Shown here one piece after another: positions 21,013-30,045 of a stretch of DNA of 34,923 nucleotides. Source of the DNA: Xanthomonas sp. NCPPB 1128 (lineage in GTDB: Bacteria > Pseudomonadota > Gammaproteobacteria > Xanthomonadales > Xanthomonadaceae). The stretch's first letter is position 1, and every line of letters begins with the position of its first letter. The notes beneath the pieces are model-generated. The model was not told the DNA's origin and searched no databases. It was given only the letters and a program-made list of their open reading frames with translations. Position numbers and translations under genes: made by a program. The DNA is taken from contig NZ_LFME01000044.1 of NCBI RefSeq assembly GCF_001043115.1, positions 1-34,923 of the forward strand, in the 5' to 3' direction.

Positions 21013-21275
21013 GAACGCCCGGCGGCGGCCAGGCCTCCGGCGACCCTCGCGGACTGTGACGCCGCGCGTTCCCGCGCGGGAACCTTCCGCCGCCGCCTCT
21101 GTCCCATTGGCTGCGGCGCCGCGCGTGCTGGCCGTTGCCGTGCGTGCGCGCGGCACGGATCCTCCGTCGGCCGGTGTGACGGCGTGCGTGACGCGCCGCT
21201 GTACCGCCGTCCGGCACCGGCTGCCATCGTCACCGTGTTCGGCTACATAGGTCTTCCACCGCAAGGATCCATGCA

Positions 21276-21713
21276 ATGCGCACTCTCCGCCGCTCCCTCA
21301 CCCGTTCCCCGTCCGCCGCACGCCAGGCGGGCATGAGCCTGCTGGAAATCATCATCGTCATCGTGCTGATCGGCGCGGTGCTGACCCTGGTCGGCAGCCG
21401 CGTGCTCGGCGGCGCCGACCGCGGCAAGGCCAATCTGGCCAAGTCGCAGATCCAGACCATGGCCGGCAAGATCGACAACTACCAGCTCGACACCGGCAAG
21501 CTGCCGTCCAAGCTCGACGACCTGGTCACCGCGCCGGGCGGCGTCAGCGGCTGGCTCGGTCCGTACGCCAAGCCCGCCGAGCTGAACGACCCCTGGGGCC
21601 ACCCGATCGAGTACAAGGTGCCTGGCGAAGGCCGTCCGTTCGACCTGATCAGCCTGGGCAAGGACGGCCAGCCCGGCGGCAGCAGTTACGACGCCGACAT
21701 CAAGTACGAGTGA
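21276..21713 (+). CDS. xpsG: Major pseudopilin GspG (XpsG)
   Basis: The main subunit of the type II pseudopilus, 145 residues. The prepilin peptidase site is G19|M20, followed by SLLEIIIVIVLIG with Glu at +5 (E24), then the hydrophobic helix and globular domain. The C-terminal part DLISLGKDGQPGG...DADI matches the calcium-binding end of GspG proteins. The 19-residue leader is long, because the ATG at 21276 precedes an Arg/Ser-rich stretch. It heads the coupled block G-H-I-J-K-L-M-N-D and may have its own promoter in the 299-bp gap upstream; none is clear. Confidence 0.96.
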   Translation: MRTLRRSLTRSPSAARQAGMSLLEIIIVIVLIGAVLTLVGSRVLGGADRGKANLAKSQIQTMAGKIDNYQLDTGKLPSKLDDLVTAPGGVSGWLGPYAKPAELNDPWGHPIEYKVPGEGRPFDLISLGKDGQPGGSSYDADIKYE

Positions 21714-21722
21714 TCCGGCACC

Positions 21723-22241
21723 GTGATCCGGGCCCCTGCCGGCGCGCTGCGCTTCGGCGCGCCGACGTGCGCGCCGGCCGCGCGTGCGCGCATGCGCGGC
21801 GTGTCGCTGCTGGAGATGCTGCTGGTGGTGGGCCTGATCGCGATCGCCGCGCTGCTGGCGGCCTCGGTGCTGACCGGCGGTATCGACGGCATGCGCCTGC
21901 GCTCGGCGGCCAAGGAGATCGCCTCGCAACTGCGCTACACCCGCACCCAGGCGATCGCCAGCGGCCAGCCGCAACGCTTCCTGATCGATCCGCAGGCGCA
22001 CCGTTGGCAGGCGCCCAACGGCCGCCACGGCGAGATCCCGCCGTCGCTGACGATCCGTTTCACCGGCGCGCGCCAGGCGCAGCGCCGCGACGGCGAGGGC
22101 GCGATCCAGTTCTTCGAGGACGGCGCCTCCACCGGCGGGCGCATCGAGCTGCAGGCGCGCCAGGCGCGCTGGCGCATCGACGTGACCTGGCTGACCGGCG
22201 AGGTCGCGGTCGGGCGTGCACCGGACCAGGCGGGTTCATGA
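21723..22241 (+). CDS. xpsH: Minor pseudopilin GspH (XpsH)
   Basis: A minor pseudopilin near the pseudopilus tip. From the GTG at 21723 it has 172 residues, with the prepilin site G26|V27 and SLLEMLLVVGLIAIAALLAA with Glu at +5 (E31). The globular part matches GspH/FimT (LRYTRTQAIASGQPQRFLID). The start is uncertain: an in-frame ATG at 21792 would leave only the leader MRG, while the GTG, 9 bp after gspG, gives a 26-residue leader. Neither has a strong Shine-Dalgarno. The stop overlaps the gspI ATG (ATGA). Confidence 0.92.
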   Translation: MIRAPAGALRFGAPTCAPAARARMRGVSLLEMLLVVGLIAIAALLAASVLTGGIDGMRLRSAAKEIASQLRYTRTQAIASGQPQRFLIDPQAHRWQAPNGRHGEIPPSLTIRFTGARQAQRRDGEGAIQFFEDGASTGGRIELQARQARWRIDVTWLTGEVAVGRAPDQAGS

Positions 22242-22654
22242 AACGCCAGCGCGGCTACACCCTGATCGAGGTGATCGTGGCGTTCGCGCTGCTGGCGCTG
22301 GCGCTGACCCTGCTGCTCGGCTCGCTGTCCGGCGCCGCACGCAAGGTGCAGCGCGCCGACCAACTGAGCCGCGCCACCCTATATGCGCAATCGCTGCTGG
22401 CCGCGCAGGGCGTAGAGCAACCGCTGCAGGCGGGGCGCAGCCAGGGCACGCTGGATCAGGGCCGCTACCGCTGGATCCTGGACGTGGCGCCTTACGCCGA
22501 CCCGCGGCGGCCGCCCGACGCCGCGGTGACGCCCGGCGCACCGACCCTGCTGCAACTGACCCTGCAGGTGCGCTGGGGCGATGCGCCGGCGCAGGCACTG
22601 CAGTGGAAGACCCTGCGCCTGGTCGCCCCGCAAGGCAACGGGGTGCCGCAATGA
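22238..22654 (+). CDS. xpsI: Minor pseudopilin GspI (XpsI)
   Basis: A 138-residue minor pseudopilin of the tip complex I-J-K. The leader is MKRQRG, with cleavage before [20 protein letters not shown] (Glu at +5, E11). GspI proteins are about 120-140 residues, and this fits. ATGA overlaps at both ends (gspH stop/gspI start and gspI stop/gspJ start) show translational coupling. The start is set by the overlap and the short basic leader. Confidence 0.93.
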   Translation: MKRQRGYTLIEVIVAFALLALALTLLLGSLSGAARKVQRADQLSRATLYAQSLLAAQGVEQPLQAGRSQGTLDQGRYRWILDVAPYADPRRPPDAAVTPGAPTLLQLTLQVRWGDAPAQALQWKTLRLVAPQGNGVPQ

Positions 22655-23304
22655 ACACGCGTGCGCCGCACCGCGCCACCGCGCGCGGCTTCACCCTGAT
22701 CGAAGTGCTGCTGGCCACGGTACTGCTGGTCGGCGGCCTGACCCTGGCCTTCGCCACGCTGCGCTCGGCGATGGCGATCAGCGGCCGCGGCGAAGCGATC
22801 GCCGGGCGCAGCGAACGCATGCGCGCGGTCGAGGGTTTCCTGCGCCGGCGCCTGAGCGGCGCGCAGTCGCTGCCGCTGGACATCGACACCCATACCCTGC
22901 AGCCGGTGCGCTTCGTCGGCGAACCGCAGCGCATGCAGTTCGTGGCCGATCTGCCCGAGTACCTCGGCCGCGGCGGCCCCTATCTGCACGACCTGCGGGT
23001 CAGCGGCGAGGGCGACCATCGGCAACTGGCGATCGCGCTGGTGCAGGTGCAGGCCGGCAAGCAACTGGCCGAGACCCCGCCGCGTCCCCCCGAGCCGCTG
23101 GCGCGCGACCTGCGCGAGGTGCGCTTCCGCTACCGCGGCCTGGACCCGGAGCGCGGCACCATCGGCCCCTGGCAGGAGCGCTGGGAGCGCACCGACACGC
23201 TGCCGCTGCTGGTCTCGATCGAACTGCGCAGTGGCGACGGCACGGCGTGGCCGCCGCTGGTGGTGGCGCTGCGCCAGGCCGGCGGCGCGGAGATGCGGCA
23301 ATGA
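22651..23304 (+). CDS. xpsJ: Minor pseudopilin GspJ (XpsJ)
   Basis: A 217-residue minor pseudopilin. The prepilin site is G13|F14 with [20 protein letters not shown] (Glu at +5, E18), followed by a beta-rich globular domain of normal GspJ length. It forms the tip trimer with GspI and GspK in characterised systems. Both junctions are ATGA overlaps, with gspI upstream and gspK downstream. Confidence 0.93.
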   Translation: MNTRAPHRATARGFTLIEVLLATVLLVGGLTLAFATLRSAMAISGRGEAIAGRSERMRAVEGFLRRRLSGAQSLPLDIDTHTLQPVRFVGEPQRMQFVADLPEYLGRGGPYLHDLRVSGEGDHRQLAIALVQVQAGKQLAETPPRPPEPLARDLREVRFRYRGLDPERGTIGPWQERWERTDTLPLLVSIELRSGDGTAWPPLVVALRQAGGAEMRQ

Positions 23305-24158
23305 GCGCGGCGCGTCGCGACCGCGGCGCCGCGCTGGTGCTGGTGCTGTGGCTGATCGCGCTGCTGACTGCGCTGATCGGCGCCTTCGCGCTGACCGCGC
23401 GCACCGAGAACCTGCAGGGCAAGGTGCTGGGCGATGGCGCCGAGGCGCAGGAGCGCGCCCGCGCCGGCCTGGAATACGCGCTGACCCGGCTCGCCGGCAC
23501 GCCCACCCAGCCGGGCTGGCGTGCCGACGGGCGCCGCTACCGCTGGCAGTACGAAGGCGCCACGGTCGACCTGCGGGTCACCGACGAGAGCGGCAAGGTC
23601 GATCTGAACATGGCCGACGCGCCGTTGCTGGCGGCGCTGGTGCGCGCGGTCGGCGAGGATCCGCAGCGCGCCGAGCGCATCGCCGCGGCGATCGTGGACT
23701 GGCGCGACCCGGACAACCTGACCCAGCCCAACGGCGCCGAGGATCCGGACTATGCCGCGGCCGGCCTGCCCTACGGCGCCAAGGATGCGCCGTTCGAGAG
23801 CCTGGCCGAGCTGCAACTGGTGCTGGGGATGGACCCGGAGCTGTACGCCAAGCTGCTGCCCAACCTGACCCTGTACGGCGGCGTGTCGCGGCCGACGCCG
23901 GACTTCGCGCCGGGGCCGGTGCTGACCGCGCTCGGCCTGGACGCACAGCAGGTGCTGGCGCAGCGCGAACGCACCGACCAGACCCAGCTCGGCATGGTCG
24001 GCATGGGCGGTGGCGGCACCTACAGCATCGAAAGCCGGGCGCGGCTGGGCAATGGCCGCGAGGGCGTGTTGCGTGCAGTGGTGCGCCCAGGCTCGTCGGC
24101 GCTGCCGGGCTCCGCCTACACTGTGTTGCGTTGGCAAGAAGGAACGACGGTGCGATGA
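23301..24158 (+). CDS. xpsK: Minor pseudopilin GspK (XpsK)
   Basis: A 285-residue tip pseudopilin. The leader ends RRDRG, with cleavage before [20 protein letters not shown]. As is usual in GspK, the +5 Glu is absent (Leu instead), which fits its role as the first, tip-most subunit. The alpha-domain is seen around [18 protein letters not shown] and [25 protein letters not shown] overlaps couple it to gspJ and gspL. Confidence 0.93.
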   Translation: MSAARRDRGAALVLVLWLIALLTALIGAFALTARTENLQGKVLGDGAEAQERARAGLEYALTRLAGTPTQPGWRADGRRYRWQYEGATVDLRVTDESGKVDLNMADAPLLAALVRAVGEDPQRAERIAAAIVDWRDPDNLTQPNGAEDPDYAAAGLPYGAKDAPFESLAELQLVLGMDPELYAKLLPNLTLYGGVSRPTPDFAPGPVLTALGLDAQQVLAQRERTDQTQLGMVGMGGGGTYSIESRARLGNGREGVLRAVVRPGSSALPGSAYTVLRWQEGTTVR

Positions 24159-25279
24159 CGGCGTGGCGCGACACGATGGACAAACTTGGCGTACGCATCG
24201 CCCCCGGTGCGGGCGGGCTGCTGGCCTGGTGGCAGCGCTCGCTGATGGCGTGGCTGCCGCCGCGCTGGCAGCTGCAGCTGGGCTGGTCGCAGGCGCGGCT
24301 GCTGCTGTGGCGCGAGGGCGAGCAGCTGATGCTGGCGCGGCAGGTCGAGTCCGAACTGGGCGCGCCGCTGGCGCTGCCGTGGCCGCTGCTGCCCGCCGAA
24401 CTGGAGGCGCTGCTGGGGCCGCGCCTGGCGGCGCTGCCGCGGGTCTGGTTGTTGCCGGCCGAGGCGGCGCTGCAACGCCGGCTGCGCCTGCCGGCGGCGG
24501 CGGCCGAACACCTGCGCGAGGTGGTGAAGTTCGAGATCGACCGGCAGACCCCATTCCAGGCCGACCAGGTGATCTACGACGTGCGCGTCGACGGCCGCCG
24601 CGACGACGCCCAGCTCGATGCCGAACTGGTGGTGGCGCCGCGCCGCGTGCTGGACGATCTGCAGGCCAGCGCCGGTGCGCTGCGCCCGACCCTGGCCGGC
24701 ATCGATGTTGCCGGCAGCAGTGGCGCGCCGCTGGGGGTGAACCTGCTGCCGCAGGAACAGCGCCACCGCCGTGCCGACCCCATGCGGCGCTGGAACGCGA
24801 TCCTCGCCGCCACCGCGGTGCTGGCGCTGTGCGCGGCCGGCTGGCAGCTGCTGGACAACCGCCGCGACGCGCTGGAGCACCTGCGCACGCAGGTGGACAG
24901 CGGCGCGCAGCGCGCGCGCGCGGTCGCCGCGCAGCGCCAGCAACTGGTCGATCTGGTCGAAGGCGCCGCGTTTTTCGACCAGTTGCGCGCCGAGCGCCCG
25001 GCCTCGGTGGAGGTCTGGAACGAACTGAGCAAGCGCCTGCCGGAGGGCACCTATCTTGAGAAGTTCTCGATCGAGGGCAATCAGTTGCAGTTGATCGGCC
25101 TCAGCAGCGAAGCCTCGTCGCTGGTCGGGCGGCTGGAAGGCTCGCCGCTGTGGCGCACGCCGTCGCTGACCGGTGTGCTGCAGGCCGACCCGGGCAGCCA
25201 CCGCGACCGCTTCACCCTCACCGCCGAGCTGGCCGGGACCAAGCGCAAGGAGGCCGCCGATGCCGGTGCAGGTCGATAA
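24155..25279 (+). CDS. xpsL: Type II secretion inner-membrane protein GspL (XpsL)
   Basis: GspL recruits the GspE ATPase to the membrane and pairs with GspM. Of 374 residues, 1-210 are the cytoplasmic actin-like domain (with [20 protein letters not shown] at 123-142), 214-233 a single membrane helix ([19 protein letters not shown]), then a coiled coil (about 234-275) and a periplasmic ferredoxin-like domain. The periplasmic half resembles PilN ([20 protein letters not shown]). The ATG overlaps the gspK stop, and the 3' end overlaps gspM by 20 bp. Confidence 0.93.
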   Translation: MTAWRDTMDKLGVRIAPGAGGLLAWWQRSLMAWLPPRWQLQLGWSQARLLLWREGEQLMLARQVESELGAPLALPWPLLPAELEALLGPRLAALPRVWLLPAEAALQRRLRLPAAAAEHLREVVKFEIDRQTPFQADQVIYDVRVDGRRDDAQLDAELVVAPRRVLDDLQASAGALRPTLAGIDVAGSSGAPLGVNLLPQEQRHRRADPMRRWNAILAATAVLALCAAGWQLLDNRRDALEHLRTQVDSGAQRARAVAAQRQQLVDLVEGAAFFDQLRAERPASVEVWNELSKRLPEGTYLEKFSIEGNQLQLIGLSSEASSLVGRLEGSPLWRTPSLTGVLQADPGSHRDRFTLTAELAGTKRKEAADAGAGR

Positions 25280-26126
25280 GCGCGACCGCTGGCTGGCGCT
25301 GGGTCTGCTGCTGGCGGCGCTGGCGCTGGGCTACCTGGTGCTGGTGCACCCGTGGTGGACCGTGCCGATGCGCGAGGTCGATGCGCAGATCCAGGAACTG
25401 CAGCAACGCGAACTGCGTGTGCGCATGCAGTTGCAGCAGGCGCCGCAGGTGGCGCAACGGCTGCAGCAGGCGCAGCGCGAGCTGGCCACGCGCCCGGGCT
25501 TCCTGCGCGAGACCTCGGCCGAGCTGGCCTCGGCCGGCCTGGTGCAGCGCCTGGAAAGCGCGGTGGCCACGGCCAGCCCCGGCAACCGCAGTTGCGCAAT
25601 CAGCAACCGCTCGCCGCTGGCCGCCGACAACCGCAGCGACCGCTTCACCCGCGTCGCGGTGCAGGTGCGCCTGCGCTGTGGCACGCCGGAACTGGCCGCG
25701 GTGCTGCATGCGCTGGAGAGCGGCACGCCGGCGTTGTTCATCGACAACCTCAACGTGATGGCGCAGCGCTACCAGCTCTCGCCGGGCGAGAGCGGCAACG
25801 GCCTGGACGTGGCCTTCGAACTGGCCGGCTACCTGCGTCCGAACGCGATGCCGGCGCCGCCGGCGGCGTCCGCCGCGGCCGACCCGTCCGCCGGGGCGGC
25901 CCCCACCGCCGCCACGCCCGCGTCCTCCGACACGCCGGTGATGAACGCCGGCGGGTCCGCCGGCGCCGGGCCGAGCGAGCCGGCTTCCACGCCGTCGTCG
26001 CCTGCGGCGCCCAGCGCGACGAACCTGCCCGCGACACCGGGCACGCCGAATGCCGCGGATGCGCCATCGGCACCGACTGCGCCCAACGGGCTGCCGCAAC
26101 AGGTGGAGGGCCGCCATGCGAATTGA
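25260..26126 (+). CDS. xpsM: Type II secretion protein GspM (XpsM) with Ala/Pro/Ser/Thr-rich tail
   Basis: GspM partners GspL in the inner-membrane platform. From the ATG at 25260 it has 288 residues: a short cytoplasmic start ([10 protein letters not shown]), a membrane helix 11-29 (WLALGLLLAALALGYLVLV), a coiled coil (about 38-85), a ferredoxin-like periplasmic domain (about 100-190) and a 94-residue low-complexity tail rich in Ala, Pro, Ser and Thr (195-288). The 20-bp overlap with gspL supports this start over the longer open frame from 25173. The tail is longer than expected for GspM and probably disordered. Confidence 0.92.
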   Translation: MPVQVDKRDRWLALGLLLAALALGYLVLVHPWWTVPMREVDAQIQELQQRELRVRMQLQQAPQVAQRLQQAQRELATRPGFLRETSAELASAGLVQRLESAVATASPGNRSCAISNRSPLAADNRSDRFTRVAVQVRLRCGTPELAAVLHALESGTPALFIDNLNVMAQRYQLSPGESGNGLDVAFELAGYLRPNAMPAPPAASAAADPSAGAAPTAATPASSDTPVMNAGGSAGAGPSEPASTPSSPAAPSATNLPATPGTPNAADAPSAPTAPNGLPQQVEGRHAN

Positions 26127-26889
26127 AGCGATGGGCCTGCGCACCGTGTGGCTGGGCACGCTGGCGCTGTGGGGCCTGCTGATCTGGGCGCTGGGCCTGG
26201 GCGGGCTCGGCGAGCGCGTGGCGCCGCTGCCCGACGATCCGTCGATGCTGCAGCGGTTGCCGAGCCTGCCCGCGGCCACCACGCATCGCCTGGGCGATTT
26301 CTCGCAGTACGGCGAGATCGCCGCGCGCCCGGTGTTCGCCGAGGACCGCCGCCCGCATCCGTTCTTTCTCAGCGCCGATAGCGGCCAGTCCGCCGCGCTC
26401 AACGTGCGCCTGACCGGCGTGCTGCTCACCGACGGCTTCAAGATGGCGACGCTGACCACCGAGCAGGGCGAGTCGCTGCGCCTGCAGGAAGGCGGCGACG
26501 CCGTGCAGGGCTGGCGGCTGCTGTCGCTGGCGCCGCGCCAGGCCACGGTCAGCGGCAGCGGCGGCACCCAGACCCTGGAATTGAAGGTGTTCGACGGCAA
26601 GGGCGGGCAACCGCCGACCGTGCTCGGCCAGGCGGGGCGTGCCGCTGCGCAGGGGCAGATGCCGCCGCCTGCGTCCGCGCCCAGCGGCCAGGCCAACGCC
26701 ACCGCGCCGCGCCCGCCGAACCAGCCCGCCAACCCGGTGCCGAACCAGGCGCCGACCCCGAGCGCCCCCCAGCCGTCGTCGCCGGCTCCGTCGTCGGAGC
26801 AACTGCAGGCCATCCGCGAGCGGATCGAAGCGCGGCGCCGGCAATTGCAGCAACAGCGCCAGAACAACCCCTCAGGTCAGAACCCTTGA
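26116..26889 (+). CDS. xpsN: Type II secretion protein XpsN (GspN/GspC-like linker)
   Basis: XpsN is the Xanthomonas protein that, with XpsL and XpsM, links the inner-membrane platform to the secretin, the place taken by GspC elsewhere. It has 257 residues: a membrane helix 10-30 (TVWLGTLALWGLLIWALGLG), a periplasmic homology-region-like domain (about 66-160, with RPVFAEDRRP and LTGVLLTDGFKMATL), then a Pro/Gln/Ala-rich tail (about 170-257) ending in a charged QLQAIRERIEARRRQLQQQR stretch. It overlaps gspM by 11 bp and ends 11 bp before gspD. There is no separate gspC in the cluster. Confidence 0.92.
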   Translation: MRIEAMGLRTVWLGTLALWGLLIWALGLGGLGERVAPLPDDPSMLQRLPSLPAATTHRLGDFSQYGEIAARPVFAEDRRPHPFFLSADSGQSAALNVRLTGVLLTDGFKMATLTTEQGESLRLQEGGDAVQGWRLLSLAPRQATVSGSGGTQTLELKVFDGKGGQPPTVLGQAGRAAAQGQMPPPASAPSGQANATAPRPPNQPANPVPNQAPTPSAPQPSSPAPSSEQLQAIRERIEARRRQLQQQRQNNPSGQNP

Positions 26890-26900
26890 AGAGTGATCGC

Positions 26901-29207
26901 ATGACGCCGCGTCTGTTTTCCCTGTTCCTCGCCATCGGCCTGGTGGCCGGCTGCGCCACCACGCCCTCGCCGGACGTCCGCCGCGGCGCCGCGATCAATC
27001 CCCAGGTCGGCGCGGCCGGCAGCACCCAGAGCGACGGCCAGGGCGGCCCGGCCGATCCCAATGCTTTGCCCGAGCGCGCCACCCCGGTGATCCGCCGCGG
27101 CAGCGGCACCATGATCAATTCCGCGGCCGCCGCCGCGCCGGCCCCGTCGCTGGGCAACGCCAGCAGCGGCAGCGCCACCTTCAACTTCGAGGGCGAATCG
27201 CTGCAGGCGGTGGTCAAGGCCATCCTCGGCGACATGCTCGGGCAGAACTACGTGATCGCGCCGGGCGTGCAGGGCACGGTGACCCTGGCCACGCCCAAGC
27301 CGGTGTCGCCGGCGCAGGCGCTGAACCTGCTGGAGATGGTGCTGGGCTGGAACAACGCACGCATGGTCTACAGCGGCGGCCGCTACAACATCGTCCCCGC
27401 CGACCAGGCCCTGGCCGGCACGGTGGCGCCGAGCACCGCCTCGCCGGCCAACGCGCGCGGCTTCGAGGTGCGCGTAGTGCCGCTGAAGTACATCTCCGCC
27501 AGCGAGATGAAGAAGGTGCTGGAGCCGTACGCGCGGCCGAACGCCATCGTCGGCATCGACGGCTCGCGCAACGTCATCACCCTGGGCGGCACCCGCGCCG
27601 AACTGGAGAACTACCTGCGCACGGTGCAGATCTTCGACGTCGACTGGCTGTCTGGCATGTCGGTGGGCGTGTTCCCGATCCAGTCGGGCAAGGCCGAGCA
27701 GGTCGCGGCCGACCTGGAGAAAGTGTTCGGCGAGAACAGCAAGACCCCCAGCGCCGGCATGTTCCGCTTCATGCCGCTGGAGAACGCCAACGCGGTGCTG
27801 GTGATCACCCCGCAGGCGCGCTACCTGGACCAGATCCAGGAGTGGCTGGACCGCATCGACAGCGCCGGCGGCGGCGCGCAGCTGTTCTCCTACGAACTCA
27901 AGTACATCAAGGCCAAGGACCTGGCCGATCGTCTTGCCGAAGTGTTCGGCGCCGGCGGCGGCAACCGCGGCGATTCCAACGCCTCGCTGATGCCGGGCTC
28001 GCAGATGAGCCAGTTGAACGGCGGCGGCCTGGGCGGCTTCAACGGCAGCGATAGCAGCAGCCTGGGCGGCGGCAGCTTGGGTGGGAGCCTGGGCGGCAGT
28101 AGCGACAGCCTGGGCGGCAGCAGCAGCTCTTCCGGCAGCAGCAGCGGCGGCCTCGGTAGCGGCAGCCTGCAGCTCTCGCCGCGCACGTCCGGCAACGGCA
28201 GCGTGACCCTGGAAGTGCAGGGCGACAAGGTCGGCGTGTCGGCGGTGGAGGAAACCAACACCCTGTTGGTGCGCTCCACCCCGCAGGCCTGGCGTTCGAT
28301 CCGCGACGTGGTCGAGAAGCTCGACGTGATGCCGATGCAGGTGCACATCGAGGCGCAAGTGGCCGAGGTCAGCTTGACTGGTCAACTCCAGTATGGCGTC
28401 AACTGGTTCTTCGAGAATTCGGTCAACGCCTCCGCCGATTCCACCGTGGCCAATTCCACCGGCCTGGGAGCGGGCGCGGGCTTGCCCAGTGCCTTGGGCC
28501 GAAAGATCTGGGGCGATATCGCTGGCAAGATCACCGGTAGTACGGGCCTGGGCTGGACCTTCCTCGGCACCAATGCCGCGGCGGTGATCTCAGCACTGGA
28601 CAAGGTCACCAACCTCAAGCTCCTGCAGACCCCGTCGGTATTCGTGCGCAACAATGCCGAGGCGACGCTCAACGTCGGCACGCGTATTCCGATCAATTCC
28701 ACCTCGATCAACACGGGTATCGGCACCGATACCAGCTATTCGTCTGTGCAGTACATCGACACCGGTGTGATCCTCAAGGTGCGCCCGCGGGTGACCAAGG
28801 ACGGCATGGTGTTCCTGGACATCGTGCAGGAGGTCAGTACGCCCGGCGCGCGCCCGGCCGCATGTACCTCCTCCACCACTGTCGTCAACAGTTCCGCCTG
28901 TAACGTGGATATCAACACCCGCCGGGTCAAGACCGAGGCCGCGGTACAAAGCGGCGACACCATCATGCTGGCCGGACTGATCAACGACAGCACCACCGAT
29001 GGCAGCAGCGGTGTGCCGTACCTGAGCAAGCTGCCGGTGGTCGGGGCGCTGTTCGGGCAGAAGACCCAGGACAAGACCCGCAACGAGGTGATCGTGCTGT
29101 TGACCCCGACGATCGTGCGCAACCCACAGGAAGCGCGCAATCTCACCGACGAGTACGGGCAGAAGTTCAAGGCCATGGAGCCGCTGCCGGCACGCGGCAA
29201 GAAGTAA
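26901..29207 (+). CDS. xpsD: Type II secretion secretin GspD (XpsD), lipoprotein
   Basis: This is the outer-membrane channel of the Xps system. From the ATG at 26901 it has 768 residues. The signal ends VAGC (lipobox, C18), as known for XpsD, so it is probably acylated. Domains in order are a low-complexity linker, N0 (about 91-165), N1 (187-248), N2 (254-320), N3 (327-475) interrupted by a Gly/Ser-rich insert of about 70 residues (350-422), and the secretin core (about 480-750) with VPYLSKLPVVGALFGQKTQ and the NEVIVLLTPTIV end. An upstream TTG at 26886 is in frame but lies before the signal. The gene is last of the conserved xps genes, and its stop is 4 bp before the next start. Confidence 0.97.
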   Translation: MTPRLFSLFLAIGLVAGCATTPSPDVRRGAAINPQVGAAGSTQSDGQGGPADPNALPERATPVIRRGSGTMINSAAAAAPAPSLGNASSGSATFNFEGESLQAVVKAILGDMLGQNYVIAPGVQGTVTLATPKPVSPAQALNLLEMVLGWNNARMVYSGGRYNIVPADQALAGTVAPSTASPANARGFEVRVVPLKYISASEMKKVLEPYARPNAIVGIDGSRNVITLGGTRAELENYLRTVQIFDVDWLSGMSVGVFPIQSGKAEQVAADLEKVFGENSKTPSAGMFRFMPLENANAVLVITPQARYLDQIQEWLDRIDSAGGGAQLFSYELKYIKAKDLADRLAEVFGAGGGNRGDSNASLMPGSQMSQLNGGGLGGFNGSDSSSLGGGSLGGSLGGSSDSLGGSSSSSGSSSGGLGSGSLQLSPRTSGNGSVTLEVQGDKVGVSAVEETNTLLVRSTPQAWRSIRDVVEKLDVMPMQVHIEAQVAEVSLTGQLQYGVNWFFENSVNASADSTVANSTGLGAGAGLPSALGRKIWGDIAGKITGSTGLGWTFLGTNAAAVISALDKVTNLKLLQTPSVFVRNNAEATLNVGTRIPINSTSINTGIGTDTSYSSVQYIDTGVILKVRPRVTKDGMVFLDIVQEVSTPGARPAACTSSTTVVNSSACNVDINTRRVKTEAAVQSGDTIMLAGLINDSTTDGSSGVPYLSKLPVVGALFGQKTQDKTRNEVIVLLTPTIVRNPQEARNLTDEYGQKFKAMEPLPARGKK

Positions 29208-29211
29208 GCGG

Positions 29212-30045
29212 GTGAGCCTGCCCATCGTGCTGCTGGCGGTCGGCGTCGACGACGTCGCGCTGGACGCCTGCCTGGGCGCGCTCGAAGCGAACACGCCGGC
29301 CGGCACCCGCGTGTGGCTGGCCGACGATGCGCAGGCCGGCCCGCGCGGCATGCGGGTGATCGAGGCCTGGCTGGCGCGCACGCGCCTGCAGGCCGACTAC
29401 ACGCGGCGGCCGCGCATGCTCGGCGAGGTCGCGCATGTGGACGAAATGCTGCGTGCCTGCGGCGACGCCGACGTGGCGGTGCTGGCGGCCGATGCGCAGC
29501 CCGGCCCGGGCTGGTTGCTGCAGTTGAGCGCCTGCCTGGCGCGCGACGCGGCCATCGCCAGCGCCACGCCGTGGAGCAATGCCGGCGAAGCCTGCGCGTG
29601 GCCGCGGCTGGGCGAGATCAATCCGCTGCCCGAGGATCCCGAGCGCCTGGCACGGGCCTGCGCGGCCTTGCCGCCGCTGCATCCGGAATTGCCGTCGGCT
29701 GTCTGCCATGCGGTGGTGCTGCGCGGCGTGGCACGGCAGCGCGCCGGCGGGCTGGACGCCAGCAGCTACGGCTCCTGGTATGCGGCGCTGACCGACCTGT
29801 CGCTGCGCATGGCCGGGCTCGGCTGGCGCAACGTGCTGTGCGAGACCACGCATGTCGCCTGCAGTGGCGAAGGCCGCGCCGCCGACGGCGACATGGACGC
29901 GCTGGCCACGCGCTGGCCGGCCTGGCACGCGCGCCTGGCCGGTTTCCTGATGCACGATCCGCTGCGCGCCTGCCGCGAGGAACTGCAGCGCCTGTACGAC
30001 ACGCTGCCGCCACCGGATCCGCAACGTGCGCTGTTCGATGCGTAG
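29212..30045 (+). CDS. Glycosyltransferase-like protein, GT-A fold, co-operonic with xpsD
   Basis: A 277-residue product starting at a GTG 4 bp after the xpsD stop. The pattern resembles family 2 glycosyltransferases: an N-terminal strand and nucleotide-binding start (IVLLAVGVDDVALDACLGAL, 5-24), a second strand VWLADDAQ, then VAVLAADAQPGPGWLLQLSA (88-107), where GT2 enzymes carry the DxD motif, and SATPWSNAGEACAWPR, like the SN-GE-YPR stretch of GT2 proteins. The DxD position reads A-A-D-A, so metal and sugar-nucleotide binding may be altered. There is no signal peptide or membrane helix. Its coupling to the secretin suggests a role linked to secretion or envelope sugars, but no function is shown. 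Confidence 0.7.
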   Translation: MSLPIVLLAVGVDDVALDACLGALEANTPAGTRVWLADDAQAGPRGMRVIEAWLARTRLQADYTRRPRMLGEVAHVDEMLRACGDADVAVLAADAQPGPGWLLQLSACLARDAAIASATPWSNAGEACAWPRLGEINPLPEDPERLARACAALPPLHPELPSAVCHAVVLRGVARQRAGGLDASSYGSWYAALTDLSLRMAGLGWRNVLCETTHVACSGEGRAADGDMDALATRWPAWHARLAGFLMHDPLRACREELQRLYDTLPPPDPQRALFDA

